Positions 27,733 to 37,143 of a stretch of DNA of 64,000 nt are shown one piece after another. Below the pieces are notes generated by a model that was not told where the DNA came from, made no database searches, and was given only the letters and a program-made list of their open reading frames with translations. This DNA comes from Palsa-892 sp963751615 (GTDB lineage Bacteria > Pseudomonadota > Alphaproteobacteria > Rhizobiales > Xanthobacteraceae). The position numbers and the translations under genes were made by a program. Where the stretch lies: assembly GCA_963751615.1 (NCBI GenBank), contig CAVVVG010000005.1:1302001-1366000 (forward strand), in the 5' to 3' direction. How positions within the stretch are numbered: position 1 is the stretch's first letter; every line of letters starts with the position of its first letter.

Positions 27733-28587
27733 TCAACCGCGCGGTGCGAAAGCGTCTTGCCAGGTGAGGAAGGGTGCCGCGGCCGCCGCGAGCAGGCCAT
27801 CCGATACCTTGCCGAGAATGGCGAAGACAAAAATCGAGGCAAGAATCTGATCGGGCTTTCCAAGCTGCTGTCCATCGACGAGCAAATAGCCAAGACCTTC
27901 CGACGCGCCCATAAATTCGGCGGCGACCACGAACATCCATCCCAGGCCAAGACCCGATCGTAAGCTTACGACATAGGCCGGCAGAATCGCAGGCAGCAGA
28001 ATTCGCCAGACTAGCGAAGATGTAGAAAGGCGGAAGATGCGACCAACCTCAACTGTTTTCCGGTCAACAGAGAAAATGGCACCGAGCACGCCCAGATAAA
28101 CCGGAAAAAAACAGCCCACAGCGATTAGGATGATTTTTGACTGCTCGAAGATACCGAACCACAGAATAAAAAGAGGTACCCAGGCAATCGAAGGGACCGC
28201 GCGTAAGCCCTGCAGAGTGGGATCAACCAGTTCGCGTGCAATGCGCGACGCCCCCGCCAGCGCGCCAATAATTGTCGCGGCGAGTACACCGAGCGCAAAC
28301 CCAGCCATCACGCGTGCAGTGGTTACAAAAATATGCCGAAACAGCTCGCCGGTGGTCGCGAGGTTATAGAGTGTGGAAAGGATGCGACTTGGTGGTGGCA
28401 TGAGGCGGCCTTGTGCCCAACCGAAGCGAACGGCGGCCTCCCACGCGAGGGCAAGCACGATCGGCAACACAAATCCAAAGAGAAAACGACTACCCCGCCT
28501 CCGCAAGATGAGTTGGCGGCGAGCGGTTACTGTTGGAGATCCCTCTTCCGCGAGATGGGACGTTCCGATCGCGGTCATGGTCACCAT
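27733..28587 (-). CDS. ssuC: ABC transporter permease (sulfonate/nitrate/taurine type)
   Basis: 284 residues with about six membrane helices in the BPD_transp_1 domain (roughly 85-275), including the EAA-loop region (RIFRLSTSSLVWRILLPAILP). The N-terminal 35 residues are polar and rich in Arg. It lies between the binding-protein and ATPase genes. The start is ATG at 28587, with another ATG three codons later. Confidence 0.9.
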   Translation of the reverse strand: MVTMTAIGTSHLAEEGSPTVTARRQLILRRRGSRFLFGFVLPIVLALAWEAAVRFGWAQGRLMPPPSRILSTLYNLATTGELFRHIFVTTARVMAGFALGVLAATIIGALAGASRIARELVDPTLQGLRAVPSIAWVPLFILWFGIFEQSKIILIAVGCFFPVYLGVLGAIFSVDRKTVEVGRIFRLSTSSLVWRILLPAILPAYVVSLRSGLGLGWMFVVAAEFMGASEGLGYLLVDGQQLGKPDQILASIFVFAILGKVSDGLLAAAAAPFLTWQDAFAPRG

Positions 28588-28608
28588 GTATAAACGACGT
28601 ACGAAGAT

Positions 28609-29586
28609 CTAATTCGTCAGGTTTGCATTAAATCGCGTATCGATGAGTTCGTCGACCTTTTTGCGAATATCGATGTCCGCAGGCAAAACGCCGGCTTGCT
28701 GAAGTGCAAGGCCCGCCGCCAGAATGGAATCATATTGCGGCTTGCCAATCGCGCTGTGCGTAAGTTCGGTACGCTCAGTCAGCTGTTTTCCGGCGACGTT
28801 CTCCGGGATCTTCGCGGCCTCTGCAAAAAGTTTTGTCACCTCCTGTGGGTGCGCCAATGACCACTTGCGGGCCTGTTCATAGACTTTCAATACGCGGGCG
28901 ACGGTTTCAGGATTCTGCTGCGCGAATTCCTCGCGAACGTTAAGAATACCCCAAGTGTTCGCTTCTGGTTTTCGGTAGAAGAGAACCGCGCCCTCTTCGA
29001 TCTGCGCTGCAGCCATCATTGGATCGAGGCCCGCCCATGCATCGACATCGCCGCGCGAGAGGGCAAGGCGCCCATCGGCGTGTTGTAAGAGCACGAATTT
29101 TACGTCCTTGTCGCTCAAGCCCACCTCGGCGAGCGCGCGGACAATAAAGATATGCGGATCGGTACCGCGCGTAACCGCAACCGACTTTCCCTTGAGATCT
29201 ATGACCTTTGTGATGCCGCTTCCTGGTTTGGTGACAAGCGCGGTCCACTCCGGACGCGAATAAACATAGATCGACTTAATAGGATTTCCGTTGATGCGGG
29301 CGATAAGCGCGGCCGAGCCTGCGGTTGAACCGAAATCGATTGCGCTGGCGTTCAAGAATTCTAGCGCCTTGTTGGAGCCCGCACTCTGCACCCAGCGAAT
29401 CTTGGTGCCGTCCTTTTCGAATTCTTTTTCGAGCAGGCCCTGCGTGCGGATAACGATCGAAACCGGGTTGTATGTGGCCCAGTCGATACGAAGCTCTTCG
29501 AGGGGTGCCGAGCGTGACGGGTTCGATAGGAATGCCGAAAAAAGAGTGAGGCCAAGAAAAATGCCTCTTTTGAAGAATTTGATCAT
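28609..29586 (-). CDS. ssuA: ABC transporter substrate-binding protein (sulfonate/nitrate/taurine type)
   Basis: 325 residues from ATG at 29586 (MIKFFKRGIFLGLTLFSAFL), whose first 27 residues are a Sec signal peptide ending near NPSRSA. The mature protein is an NMT1/SsuA-like periplasmic binding protein (RIDWATYNPVSIVIRTQGLL; then GSTAGSAALIARINGNPIKS). The start codon sits inside a perfect 12-base palindrome (29586-29597). It is the first gene of a four-gene unit with permease, ATPase and osmC. Confidence 0.87.
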   Translation of the reverse strand: MIKFFKRGIFLGLTLFSAFLSNPSRSAPLEELRIDWATYNPVSIVIRTQGLLEKEFEKDGTKIRWVQSAGSNKALEFLNASAIDFGSTAGSAALIARINGNPIKSIYVYSRPEWTALVTKPGSGITKVIDLKGKSVAVTRGTDPHIFIVRALAEVGLSDKDVKFVLLQHADGRLALSRGDVDAWAGLDPMMAAAQIEEGAVLFYRKPEANTWGILNVREEFAQQNPETVARVLKVYEQARKWSLAHPQEVTKLFAEAAKIPENVAGKQLTERTELTHSAIGKPQYDSILAAGLALQQAGVLPADIDIRKKVDELIDTRFNANLTN

Positions 29587-29634
29587 GGAGCGCTCCAATT
29601 TGGATGGCGGGGAAAGTGTTGGAGCCCACTCCAA
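29586..29634 (-). promoter_or_regulatory. Two inverted repeats sharing the half-site TTGGAG upstream of ssuA
   Basis: A perfect palindrome TGGAGCGCTCCA (29586-29597) overlaps the ssuA start codon, and TTGGAG-CCCA-CTCCAA (29619-29634) lies 22 bases further upstream. Both share TGGAG/CTCCA arms. A perfect TTGACA -35 box on the minus strand (29672-29667) has no good -10 partner, which fits a promoter that needs an activator. They may be operators or RNA hairpins; the role is inferred. Confidence 0.45.
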
Positions 29635-29807
29635 CGCCTCTTAATGTTCAATCACCAAGGTATTTTTGTCAATATAATAAAAATACAAATTATAAGTGTT
29701 ATATACGATTTTCTGTTCTGTCCTTTGATTCGACAAGGGTTAGACGGCAATTCCATGCAATGATTTTGTAGATTCGGATCGCTACTTCACCTGCTAGGCC
29801 CTCTTCA

Positions 29808-32582
29808 ATGTCGCAAGTCGCAACACGCCACCGTCCAAGCCCGCAGACGACGGACGAATTGTTCGATCCGGCCGCACTCAGGCTAGAACTGGCCGAACTG
29901 AGAAAAACCCTTGAAGGCCGCGAAGCAGATTTGCGCGTTGAATTCGCGCAACGGCTTAAGCGCGTTCTGCAGGAAGGCAGAAAGAAAGCCGAGCAAATTC
30001 TGCTGACTGAAGGGGGCGGTCGTGCGTGCGCGAAACGTCTTTCGCGGCTAATGGACGGCATTATCGGAATTGCCTACGAATTTGCGACGGGCGTTCTCTA
30101 TCGGTCGGACAATCCGTCGTCCAGCGAACGAATGGCAGTGATTGCTGTCGGTGGGTATGGCCGCGGTTTGCTCGCACCGGGATCCGATATCGATCTCCTG
30201 TTTTTGCTTCCCTACAAACAGACGGCGTGGGGCGAGAGCGTTGCTGAGGCGATTCTATACGCGCTGTGGGACATGGGCCTGAAAATCGGTCATTCGACGC
30301 GCTCCGTCGACGAATGCATCCGTCAGGGCCGCGCCGATATGACGATTCGCACGAGCCTGCTTGAGTCGCGGCTTCTGGCCGGCGATCAGAAACTATTTGA
30401 TGAACTGACGGCTCGCTTCGATCGTGAAATCGTTCAGGGCACTGCCGCAGAGTTTGTGGCGGCAAAACTCGCCGAACGCGATGAACGCCTCAAACGTGCG
30501 GGACAGTCGCGCTATCTGGTCGAACCGAATGTGAAGGATGGAAAAGGCGGGCTGCGCGACCTGCATACGCTGTTTTGGATTTCAAAATATGTTTATCGCG
30601 TCCGAAATATCGAGGAACTAGTCGAGAAGGGGGTTTTTACGGCGGTAGAGCGCGCTCTCTTTCTACGCTGCGGTGAGTTTCTTTGGTCAGTGCGCTGCAA
30701 TCTACATTTTCTGACGGGGCGCGCCGAGGAGCGGCTCAACTTCGATGTTCAGTACGATATGGCGAAGAGACTCGGGTATACGGAACACCCTGGCCTTCGC
30801 GAAGTCGAGCGCTTCATGAAGCACTATTTTCTGGTCGCGAAAGATATAGGCGATCTGACCGCAATCCTCTGCGCAGCACTGGAGGAAATTCATGCAAAGG
30901 CAGCGCCGGGGCTGACGCGTACGATCGCGCGCCTAACAAGGCGTGGCCCGAAGCCGATCAAGAACAACCCCAATTTTGTCGTCGATAATGGCCGCTTGAA
31001 TGTAGCGAATGAAAAGACGTTCGAAAGCGACTCAGTTAACCTGATACGTTTATTTCGATTCGCCGATCAGGAGGACCTCGATTTTCATCCGGACGCGCTT
31101 CGGCTTGCGCGCCGTTCGCTCAGACTGATCGATTCGGAACTGCGCGAGAATAAGGAAGCAAACCAGCTCTTTCTCGAGATCCTCACTTCGCGCAATGCAC
31201 CTGAGATCGTATTGCGGAAGATGAACGAGACCGGGGTTCTGGGGCGTTTCGTGCCCGAATTTGGGCATGTCGTCGCGATGATGCAATTCAATCTGTATCA
31301 TCACTATACGGTCGACGAGCATCTGCTTCGCTGCATTGGTGTGCTTTCCGAAATCGAACGGCGCACTAATTCAGAATATGGTCTTGCAAACGAATTAATG
31401 TCGGGAATAAAAAACCGGAATTTGCTCTACGTCAGTCTCTTTCTCCATGATATTGCCAAGGGTCGGCCGGAAGATCATTCGATCGAGGGTGCTCGCATTG
31501 CGAAGAAATTATCCCCGCGTTTCGGATTGAGTCCCGCTGAAACGGAAACAGTTTCCTGGCTAGTAGAAAAACACCTTGTCATGTCTTCGGTTGCACAGTC
31601 GCGCGATCTTTCGGATCGCAAGACGATCGAGGATTTCGCCGCGGTAGTTCAAAATCTGGAGCGGATGAAGCTTCTTCTCGTCCTGACAACGGCTGACATC
31701 CGCGCTGTCGGACCAGGCGTTTGGAACGGCTGGAAAGCACAGTTGCTGCGTAACCTATATTACGAGACCGAACCGGTCGTGACCGGCGGCTTCTCCGAGG
31801 TTAACCGCTCGAACCGTATCGAATTCGCGCAGGCCGAATTCAAAGCCGCTATGAAGGAATGGGATGGGACGGATCTGCAGCGCTATATCCAACGTCATTA
31901 TCAGCCTTACTGGCTGAAAGTGGATCTGGAGCGAAAAATCGAACATGCTCGCTTTATCGACCAGGTCGAAAAAAGCGGGCGGCAACTCGCAACCTCCGTC
32001 CGGATAGACCCCTCCCGAGGCGTCACTGAGCTCACAATTCTGGCGCAAGACCATCCGCGGCTTTTATCGGTCATCGCGGGGTCATGTGCAATTGCGGGCG
32101 CCAATATCGTCGATGCGCAAATATTCACCACCACCGATGGTCTTGCGCTCGATACAATTTCCCTCTCGCGCGAATTTGATCGCGACGAGGACGAACAGCG
32201 CCGCGCTACCCGCATCGCGGAGGGAATTGAGCGGGCGTTGCGCGGGGAAACGAGGCTTCCCGAAGTGGTGCCGCATAAACTGTCCCAAGAACGTTACAAG
32301 GCTTTCAGCATTCAGCCGGAGATCAACGTCAACAATATCTGGTCGGACCGCCATACCGTCATCGAAGTTTCAGGCCTCGATCGCACCGGTCTGTTGTACG
32401 ACCTAACCAATACGATCTCGCGCCTCAATCTTAATATTGCTTCAGCGCACATCGCTACCTTCGGCGAACGCGTCGTTGACGTTTTCTACGTCACCGATCT
32501 GACCGGGGCGAAGGTGATTTCAATGCAACGGAATGCCGCGATTCGAAAGGCTTTGCTTTCAGTTTTCGACAGCGACGAGTAA
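29808..32582 (+). CDS. glnD: Bifunctional PII uridylyltransferase/uridylyl-removing enzyme GlnD
   Basis: Nitrogen sensor that modifies PII proteins; 924 residues. Order seen: nucleotidyltransferase domain (about 85-220, motif APGSDIDLLFL), helical GlnD domain, HD phosphohydrolase domain (LFLHDIAKGRPEDHS near 545), and two C-terminal ACT domains (about 740-810 and 850-920). The final ACT begins WSDRHTVIEVSGLDRTGLL. The gene is divergent from the ssuA unit; the region between is AT-rich. Confidence 0.97.
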   Translation: MSQVATRHRPSPQTTDELFDPAALRLELAELRKTLEGREADLRVEFAQRLKRVLQEGRKKAEQILLTEGGGRACAKRLSRLMDGIIGIAYEFATGVLYRSDNPSSSERMAVIAVGGYGRGLLAPGSDIDLLFLLPYKQTAWGESVAEAILYALWDMGLKIGHSTRSVDECIRQGRADMTIRTSLLESRLLAGDQKLFDELTARFDREIVQGTAAEFVAAKLAERDERLKRAGQSRYLVEPNVKDGKGGLRDLHTLFWISKYVYRVRNIEELVEKGVFTAVERALFLRCGEFLWSVRCNLHFLTGRAEERLNFDVQYDMAKRLGYTEHPGLREVERFMKHYFLVAKDIGDLTAILCAALEEIHAKAAPGLTRTIARLTRRGPKPIKNNPNFVVDNGRLNVANEKTFESDSVNLIRLFRFADQEDLDFHPDALRLARRSLRLIDSELRENKEANQLFLEILTSRNAPEIVLRKMNETGVLGRFVPEFGHVVAMMQFNLYHHYTVDEHLLRCIGVLSEIERRTNSEYGLANELMSGIKNRNLLYVSLFLHDIAKGRPEDHSIEGARIAKKLSPRFGLSPAETETVSWLVEKHLVMSSVAQSRDLSDRKTIEDFAAVVQNLERMKLLLVLTTADIRAVGPGVWNGWKAQLLRNLYYETEPVVTGGFSEVNRSNRIEFAQAEFKAAMKEWDGTDLQRYIQRHYQPYWLKVDLERKIEHARFIDQVEKSGRQLATSVRIDPSRGVTELTILAQDHPRLLSVIAGSCAIAGANIVDAQIFTTTDGLALDTISLSREFDRDEDEQRRATRIAEGIERALRGETRLPEVVPHKLSQERYKAFSIQPEINVNNIWSDRHTVIEVSGLDRTGLLYDLTNTISRLNLNIASAHIATFGERVVDVFYVTDLTGAKVISMQRNAAIRKALLSVFDSDE

Positions 32583-32705
32583 ACAAATCCAGGAAACGTA
32601 CGGGCTAACCGTATTGAAATGGATGCTTAACCGCACCTTAAATCGCCGCATTTAGATCTCTTTAACCGGGCGGGGGCGGACTCCCCCAGCGGGGAATTTT
32701 CGGGA

Positions 32706-34817
32706 ATGGCCCGGACTAAATACGGAAACAATCGGCGCGGGCCGTCGCTCGGGTTTAGATCGCCGTTCGATCTGAAACTCGATCCGTGTGATCGTGCCGC
32801 GGGGGCGCCCGATTCCAGCAACCGTGCAAACGCAATCCCCGCGTCGTCGAAACCTCCGAAAAAGAATCGGTCTGCGCGTCGACGTAGATCCCGACGCAGC
32901 GCAATCCGCCGATTTATATATTGGTGTGTCGTATTAGCGATTTGGGGTGCCGTCGCCGTGGGGGGCGTGATCACATTGCATATGATGCGGCTTCCGCCGA
33001 TCCATTCTCTCGTAGTGCCGAAGCGTCCTCCCACCATCACGATCCTAAGCCTCGACGGGAAAACGTTTGCCACGCGCGGCGATATGGGAGGTGCTGCGAT
33101 TCCGTTGAAAGCGTTGCCGCCGTATCTGCCGCAAGCTTTCGTCGCTATCGAAGACCGTCGCTTCTATCATCACTTCGGACTCGATCCAATTGGACTTATG
33201 CGTGCGGCCGCGGTCAACATCGCGGCGCGAAGCGTGCGCGAAGGTGGTTCGACACTTACTCAGCAACTCGCCAAAAACCTTTTCCTCACGCAAGAAAAAA
33301 CGTTTTCCCGCAAGATCGATGAACTCATTATCTCGCTCGCACTTGAATCAGAGTATTCGAAGAACCAGATTCTCGAGCTTTATCTGAATCGCGTTTATTT
33401 TGGCTCCGGCGCCTATGGTGTTGAGGCCGCCGCGCAGCGCTATTTCGGAAAATCCGCGCGCGTTGTGACGCTCGGCGAAGCTGCCATGCTTGCGGGTTTG
33501 GTAAAGGCTCCTTCGCGTCTGGCACCCACACGGAATCCCGCTCTCGCGCGCGATCGCGCCGAACTTGTATTGAAGGCGATGGTCGACGCTGGTTTTGTAT
33601 CCGAGGCGATGGCGCGCACCGCGCGCGCGCGACCAGTGATGATCGCTAAGGACGTTGGTCCTGGCTCGACTGGCTATATCGCTGATTGGGTCATGGATGC
33701 ATTGACCGATTACGTCGGGCGCTTCGAAAATGATGTCATTGTGCAAACTACGATCGACCCCACGCTTCAATCGGCCGCGGAAAAAGCGTTTGTCGATGAG
33801 CTGAATAAAAACGGTGATCGCTACGGCGTCACCCAAGGCGCACTTGTTGCCATGGAGCCGGATGGTTCCGTGCGCGCGCTGGTTGGCGGAAAAAATTATT
33901 CCGAGAGCCAGTTCAACCGCGCAATTTCCAGTCACCGCCAGCCGGGCTCGGCGTTCAAACCGTTCGTCTATCTTACTGCCTTGGAGCGTGGTCTAAGGCC
34001 GGACACCGTGCGCGACGACGCCCCGATTTCCGTGCGCGGCTGGAAGCCAGAGAATTATTCGCGCGATTACCAGGGAGCGGTGACGCTCACGACGGCGCTG
34101 GCGAATTCTTTAAATACTGTTTCTGTGCGTCTGACACTGGAAGTTGGCGCGCAGAACGTCGCGAAAACTGCGCAGCGTCTGGGTATTGCATCGAAGCTGG
34201 AGGCGAATGCATCCCTTGCGCTTGGAACGTCCGAAGTCACGCTGCTCGAATTGGTCGGCGCATACGCACCGTTCGCGAATGGCGGCATCTCGATCATACC
34301 GCACGTAATCGAGCGCGTACGCGCGCAGGACGGAAAGGTTCTCTACGCGCGGGCGGCATCAGGATCGAACCGCGTCATTACACCGGAACATGTCGGTATG
34401 ATGAATCAGATGTTGTCGGAAACGTTGCTCACTGGAACGGCACGCCGCGCATCGGTTCCGGGCTGGAACGCTGCGGGTAAGACTGGCACCAGTCAGGATT
34501 ATCGCGACGCATGGTTTGTCGGCTATACCGGCCATATGATTGCCGGGATCTGGCTCGGTAACGACGATTCGACTCCCACCAAAAAAGCCTCGGGCAGCGG
34601 TCTGCCGGTCGATATCTGGAATCGCTTCATGCGCGGGGCGCATCAGAACGTCCCCGTCGTCGATCTGCCGGGAGGCCAGAGCGAGAGCGGATGGGGGCAG
34701 ACGGTTCCGCCTGGCAATGTCGACTATCAAAGTCCAGACAATCCGCAAAGCAATCCCAATTCCGGCGGGTTCGCCCTTGATCGTTGGCTGTTCGACAAAC
34801 TATTCGGCCGCCGCTGA
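32706..34817 (+). CDS. Class A penicillin-binding protein (PBP1A type)
   Basis: 703 residues, bifunctional peptidoglycan synthase. A basic cytosolic N-terminus precedes one membrane helix at about 75-98 (YWCVVLAIWGAVAVGGVITL). The transglycosylase domain follows (AIEDRRFYHHFGLD, EGGSTLTQQLAKN). The transpeptidase domain has the active Ser in RQPGSAFKPF and the KTGTSQDYRDAWF box. A 123-base gap after glnD holds a weak GC hairpin (32672-32687) without a clear T-run. Confidence 0.94.
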   Translation: MARTKYGNNRRGPSLGFRSPFDLKLDPCDRAAGAPDSSNRANAIPASSKPPKKNRSARRRRSRRSAIRRFIYWCVVLAIWGAVAVGGVITLHMMRLPPIHSLVVPKRPPTITILSLDGKTFATRGDMGGAAIPLKALPPYLPQAFVAIEDRRFYHHFGLDPIGLMRAAAVNIAARSVREGGSTLTQQLAKNLFLTQEKTFSRKIDELIISLALESEYSKNQILELYLNRVYFGSGAYGVEAAAQRYFGKSARVVTLGEAAMLAGLVKAPSRLAPTRNPALARDRAELVLKAMVDAGFVSEAMARTARARPVMIAKDVGPGSTGYIADWVMDALTDYVGRFENDVIVQTTIDPTLQSAAEKAFVDELNKNGDRYGVTQGALVAMEPDGSVRALVGGKNYSESQFNRAISSHRQPGSAFKPFVYLTALERGLRPDTVRDDAPISVRGWKPENYSRDYQGAVTLTTALANSLNTVSVRLTLEVGAQNVAKTAQRLGIASKLEANASLALGTSEVTLLELVGAYAPFANGGISIIPHVIERVRAQDGKVLYARAASGSNRVITPEHVGMMNQMLSETLLTGTARRASVPGWNAAGKTGTSQDYRDAWFVGYTGHMIAGIWLGNDDSTPTKKASGSGLPVDIWNRFMRGAHQNVPVVDLPGGQSESGWGQTVPPGNVDYQSPDNPQSNPNSGGFALDRWLFDKLFGRR

Positions 34818-34822
34818 ATTTT

Positions 34823-35608
34823 TTATTTCGCTCCGTAACGATGTAGCGATGAGCCATGCGTGCGCAGCCACGCTTCGGCGCGGTGCCGGTCGGCAAAAAT
34901 TTGATCAAGGATTTTCCAAAAGCGCCGCGAGTGATTGAGTTCAATCCGGTGAGCCACTTCATGAGCGGCGAGATAGTTGAGCACGAATACGGGCGCGAAA
35001 ATGAGTCGCCAGGAAAAGGACAGGCCTCCATTGCGCGAGCAGGAGCCCCAACGGCTCGCCGTGTCACGCACGGAAATCGCACGGATCGATACATCCAGCA
35101 TTTCGGCATGACGTCGGGCTGCCTTGGTCAGGTCGCGCTTCGCCTCGCGCTTAAGGTAATCCCGAATGCGGCGCGCAATATGGTCGGCCTTTCCCGCCAC
35201 ACAGAGCAATGCCTCGCCGTTTGAAGAATACTCTGTCCAAACGGTTCCTCGGGCATCGGGTCGGTGAACGATGCGATGCGGGATAGCCCGCAACTCAATC
35301 GTCTCGCCCTCGGCAAAAGGAATGGTGGGCGGTAAACGTTTTAACCGTGCTGCAATCCAGGTGATGTTCCTCTCGGCGAAGCTTTTAGCCTGCCGGATGC
35401 TGCCGCGTGGCGGCATACTCAGAACGATATTCCTCCCGGTTTCGCGCACTCGCAGCGTATAGCGTCGAGCCGCCGAATGGCGTTTCACCTCAACGAGATA
35501 GCTTTCGCCATCGCCTGCAACGACGAACTGCTCCGCTTCTCGGAGAAGCTTATTGTTCTGAAAGAAGCGAAAGTCCAATCGAATCGGCATCCCGCTAGGC
35601 AATGCCAT
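34823..35608 (-). CDS. YgjP/DUF45-type metal-dependent hydrolase
   Basis: 261 residues. The zinc-peptidase-like motif HEVAHRIELNHSRRFW (HExxH plus a third His) lies near residue 217, typical of the M48-like YgjP/WSS1-type family (DUF45). The substrate is unknown. The segment SRWGSCSRNGGLSFSWRLI before it is the family signature. Convergent with the PBP1A gene (five bases between stops). Confidence 0.9.
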   Translation of the reverse strand: MALPSGMPIRLDFRFFQNNKLLREAEQFVVAGDGESYLVEVKRHSAARRYTLRVRETGRNIVLSMPPRGSIRQAKSFAERNITWIAARLKRLPPTIPFAEGETIELRAIPHRIVHRPDARGTVWTEYSSNGEALLCVAGKADHIARRIRDYLKREAKRDLTKAARRHAEMLDVSIRAISVRDTASRWGSCSRNGGLSFSWRLIFAPVFVLNYLAAHEVAHRIELNHSRRFWKILDQIFADRHRAEAWLRTHGSSLHRYGAK

Positions 35609-35617
35609 TCGAGTGCT

Positions 35618-37000
35618 TCATGCAAGCTTGTCACGATGAGACCTATTTCCGCTCGCTTTGATGCGCTGAGCAAATTTGGAAACGGTCGCCATGGCGGAAC
35701 CCCGTTTCGGGCTGTTGGTGAGCATAAAGTCGAACATGCGTGGCGCGATTTCTGCGCGGAAACGTGACCCATTAAAGACGCCGTAATGGCCAACGCCAAT
35801 TTGCAAATAATGTGATTTTTTGTCGGCCGGAATGTTCACGCAAAGTTCATGCGCGGCTTCGGTTTGGCCGACACCGGAAATGTCATCCTTCTCACCTTCA
35901 ACCGTGAGTAGCGCGACACGGCGAATCGCCGATGGGTCGACCGGCTTGCCCCGGTGAGTCATTTTTCCCTTTGGCAGATCGTGACGAATGAAAACCCTCT
36001 CGACCGTCTGCAGATAATATTCGGCGGTAAGATCCATTACGGCGAGATACTCGTCGTAGAATTCCTGGTGTTTGCTCACTGAATCGCCATCGCCCGTGAC
36101 GAGATGGGTAAACAAGTCGCGATGCGCATCAACATGCCGATCAAGATTCATGCTGACGAAACCGGCAAGTTGCACGAAGCTTGGATAAACCTGACGACCA
36201 AAACCCGGCAATGGAAATGGGACCTTTGCGATCACATGCTTGCGGAACCATTCGATGCCGCGCTTTTCCGCGACCGAGTTTACCGAGGTCGGATTGACGC
36301 GCGTATCGATCGGACCGCCCATCAATGTCATGGAATGGGGAACGTAGGGGTCATTCTCTGCTTCCATACGGGCGATGGCGGCAAGAACCGGAACAGCTGG
36401 CTGGCATACCGCGACGACGTGGCAGTCGCCGCCCAGCCGATGAAAAATACTGATCACATAATCGATGTAATCATCGAGATCGAAACTTCCCTCTGCTAAC
36501 GGCACCATTCGCGCATCAGCCCAATCGGTAATGAAGACGTCATGGTTTGGCAGAAATGCCTCGACTGTGCCGCGCAAAAGTGTTGCGTAGTGACCCGACA
36601 TAGGCGCCACGATCAAAACCCTCGGCTGTGGGCGGCGCGGCGCATGCGTCAATAGCCGCTCGAAATGCAGCAGGTTACAGAAAGAGCGTTCCCATACAGT
36701 TGATACGCGGACCGGGACGCGCTCGCCACCGACGAGCGTCGTATCGATTGCCCATTCCGGCTTGCTGTAACGTCGCGTCGCACGCTCGTAAACTTCGGCC
36801 GCGGCCGCGATGGATTTTCCGAATACCGTCCGTGCGAAAGGGTTCAGTGGATTTTTGAAATACAGCCTTGTCATATCGGCCATGGCGCGCGAAGGACTCA
36901 ATGCGACGTGGCCCCATTCGTACATCCAGTAGATCGGAGAAGAGAGAACCGCGTCGCCACCTGGCAACTGTGGTGCTTCGCCAAAGACGCCAATTGCCAT
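35618..37000 (-). CDS. phaZ: Intracellular polyhydroxyalkanoate depolymerase
   Basis: 460 residues from ATG at 37000. Family features: MYEWGHVALSPSRA near the N-terminus, WERSFCNLLHFER, PRVLIVAPMSGHYATLLRG and a C-terminal HYGVFNGSRF with the catalytic-type His. It probably breaks down stored poly-3-hydroxybutyrate. Start choice is uncertain: an ATG at 36925 (MYEWGH) or a TTG at 37021 are also possible, but family similarity (YWMYE) seems to begin slightly before 36925. The stop is ten bases after the YgjP gene start. Confidence 0.9.
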   Translation of the reverse strand: MAIGVFGEAPQLPGGDAVLSSPIYWMYEWGHVALSPSRAMADMTRLYFKNPLNPFARTVFGKSIAAAAEVYERATRRYSKPEWAIDTTLVGGERVPVRVSTVWERSFCNLLHFERLLTHAPRRPQPRVLIVAPMSGHYATLLRGTVEAFLPNHDVFITDWADARMVPLAEGSFDLDDYIDYVISIFHRLGGDCHVVAVCQPAVPVLAAIARMEAENDPYVPHSMTLMGGPIDTRVNPTSVNSVAEKRGIEWFRKHVIAKVPFPLPGFGRQVYPSFVQLAGFVSMNLDRHVDAHRDLFTHLVTGDGDSVSKHQEFYDEYLAVMDLTAEYYLQTVERVFIRHDLPKGKMTHRGKPVDPSAIRRVALLTVEGEKDDISGVGQTEAAHELCVNIPADKKSHYLQIGVGHYGVFNGSRFRAEIAPRMFDFMLTNSPKRGSAMATVSKFAQRIKASGNRSHRDKLA

Positions 37001-37087
37001 ATCGTTTGTCCCAGCATCCAACCACGCAAGGATTCAGCCACGCATTGCCTTCCCCATCTCGGGGCGCGCGAACTGCTGCGATGCAAC

Positions 37088-37116
37088 ATAATGTCGAGTT
37101 TCATCCCTAGCGTCAA
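37088..37116 (-). promoter_or_regulatory. Probable promoter of the PHB depolymerase gene
   Basis: On the minus strand TTGACG (37116-37111) and CATTAT (37093-37088) are 17 bases apart, a near-consensus sigma-70 promoter. The leader to the ATG at 37000 would be about 80 bases. Confidence 0.5.
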
Positions 37117-37143
37117 TGCGACGGATTTATGAACAATGAACGC

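Noticed and set aside
32672..32700. GC hairpin after glnD as a terminator
   Set aside because: The stem is only five pairs and is not followed directly by a T-run.
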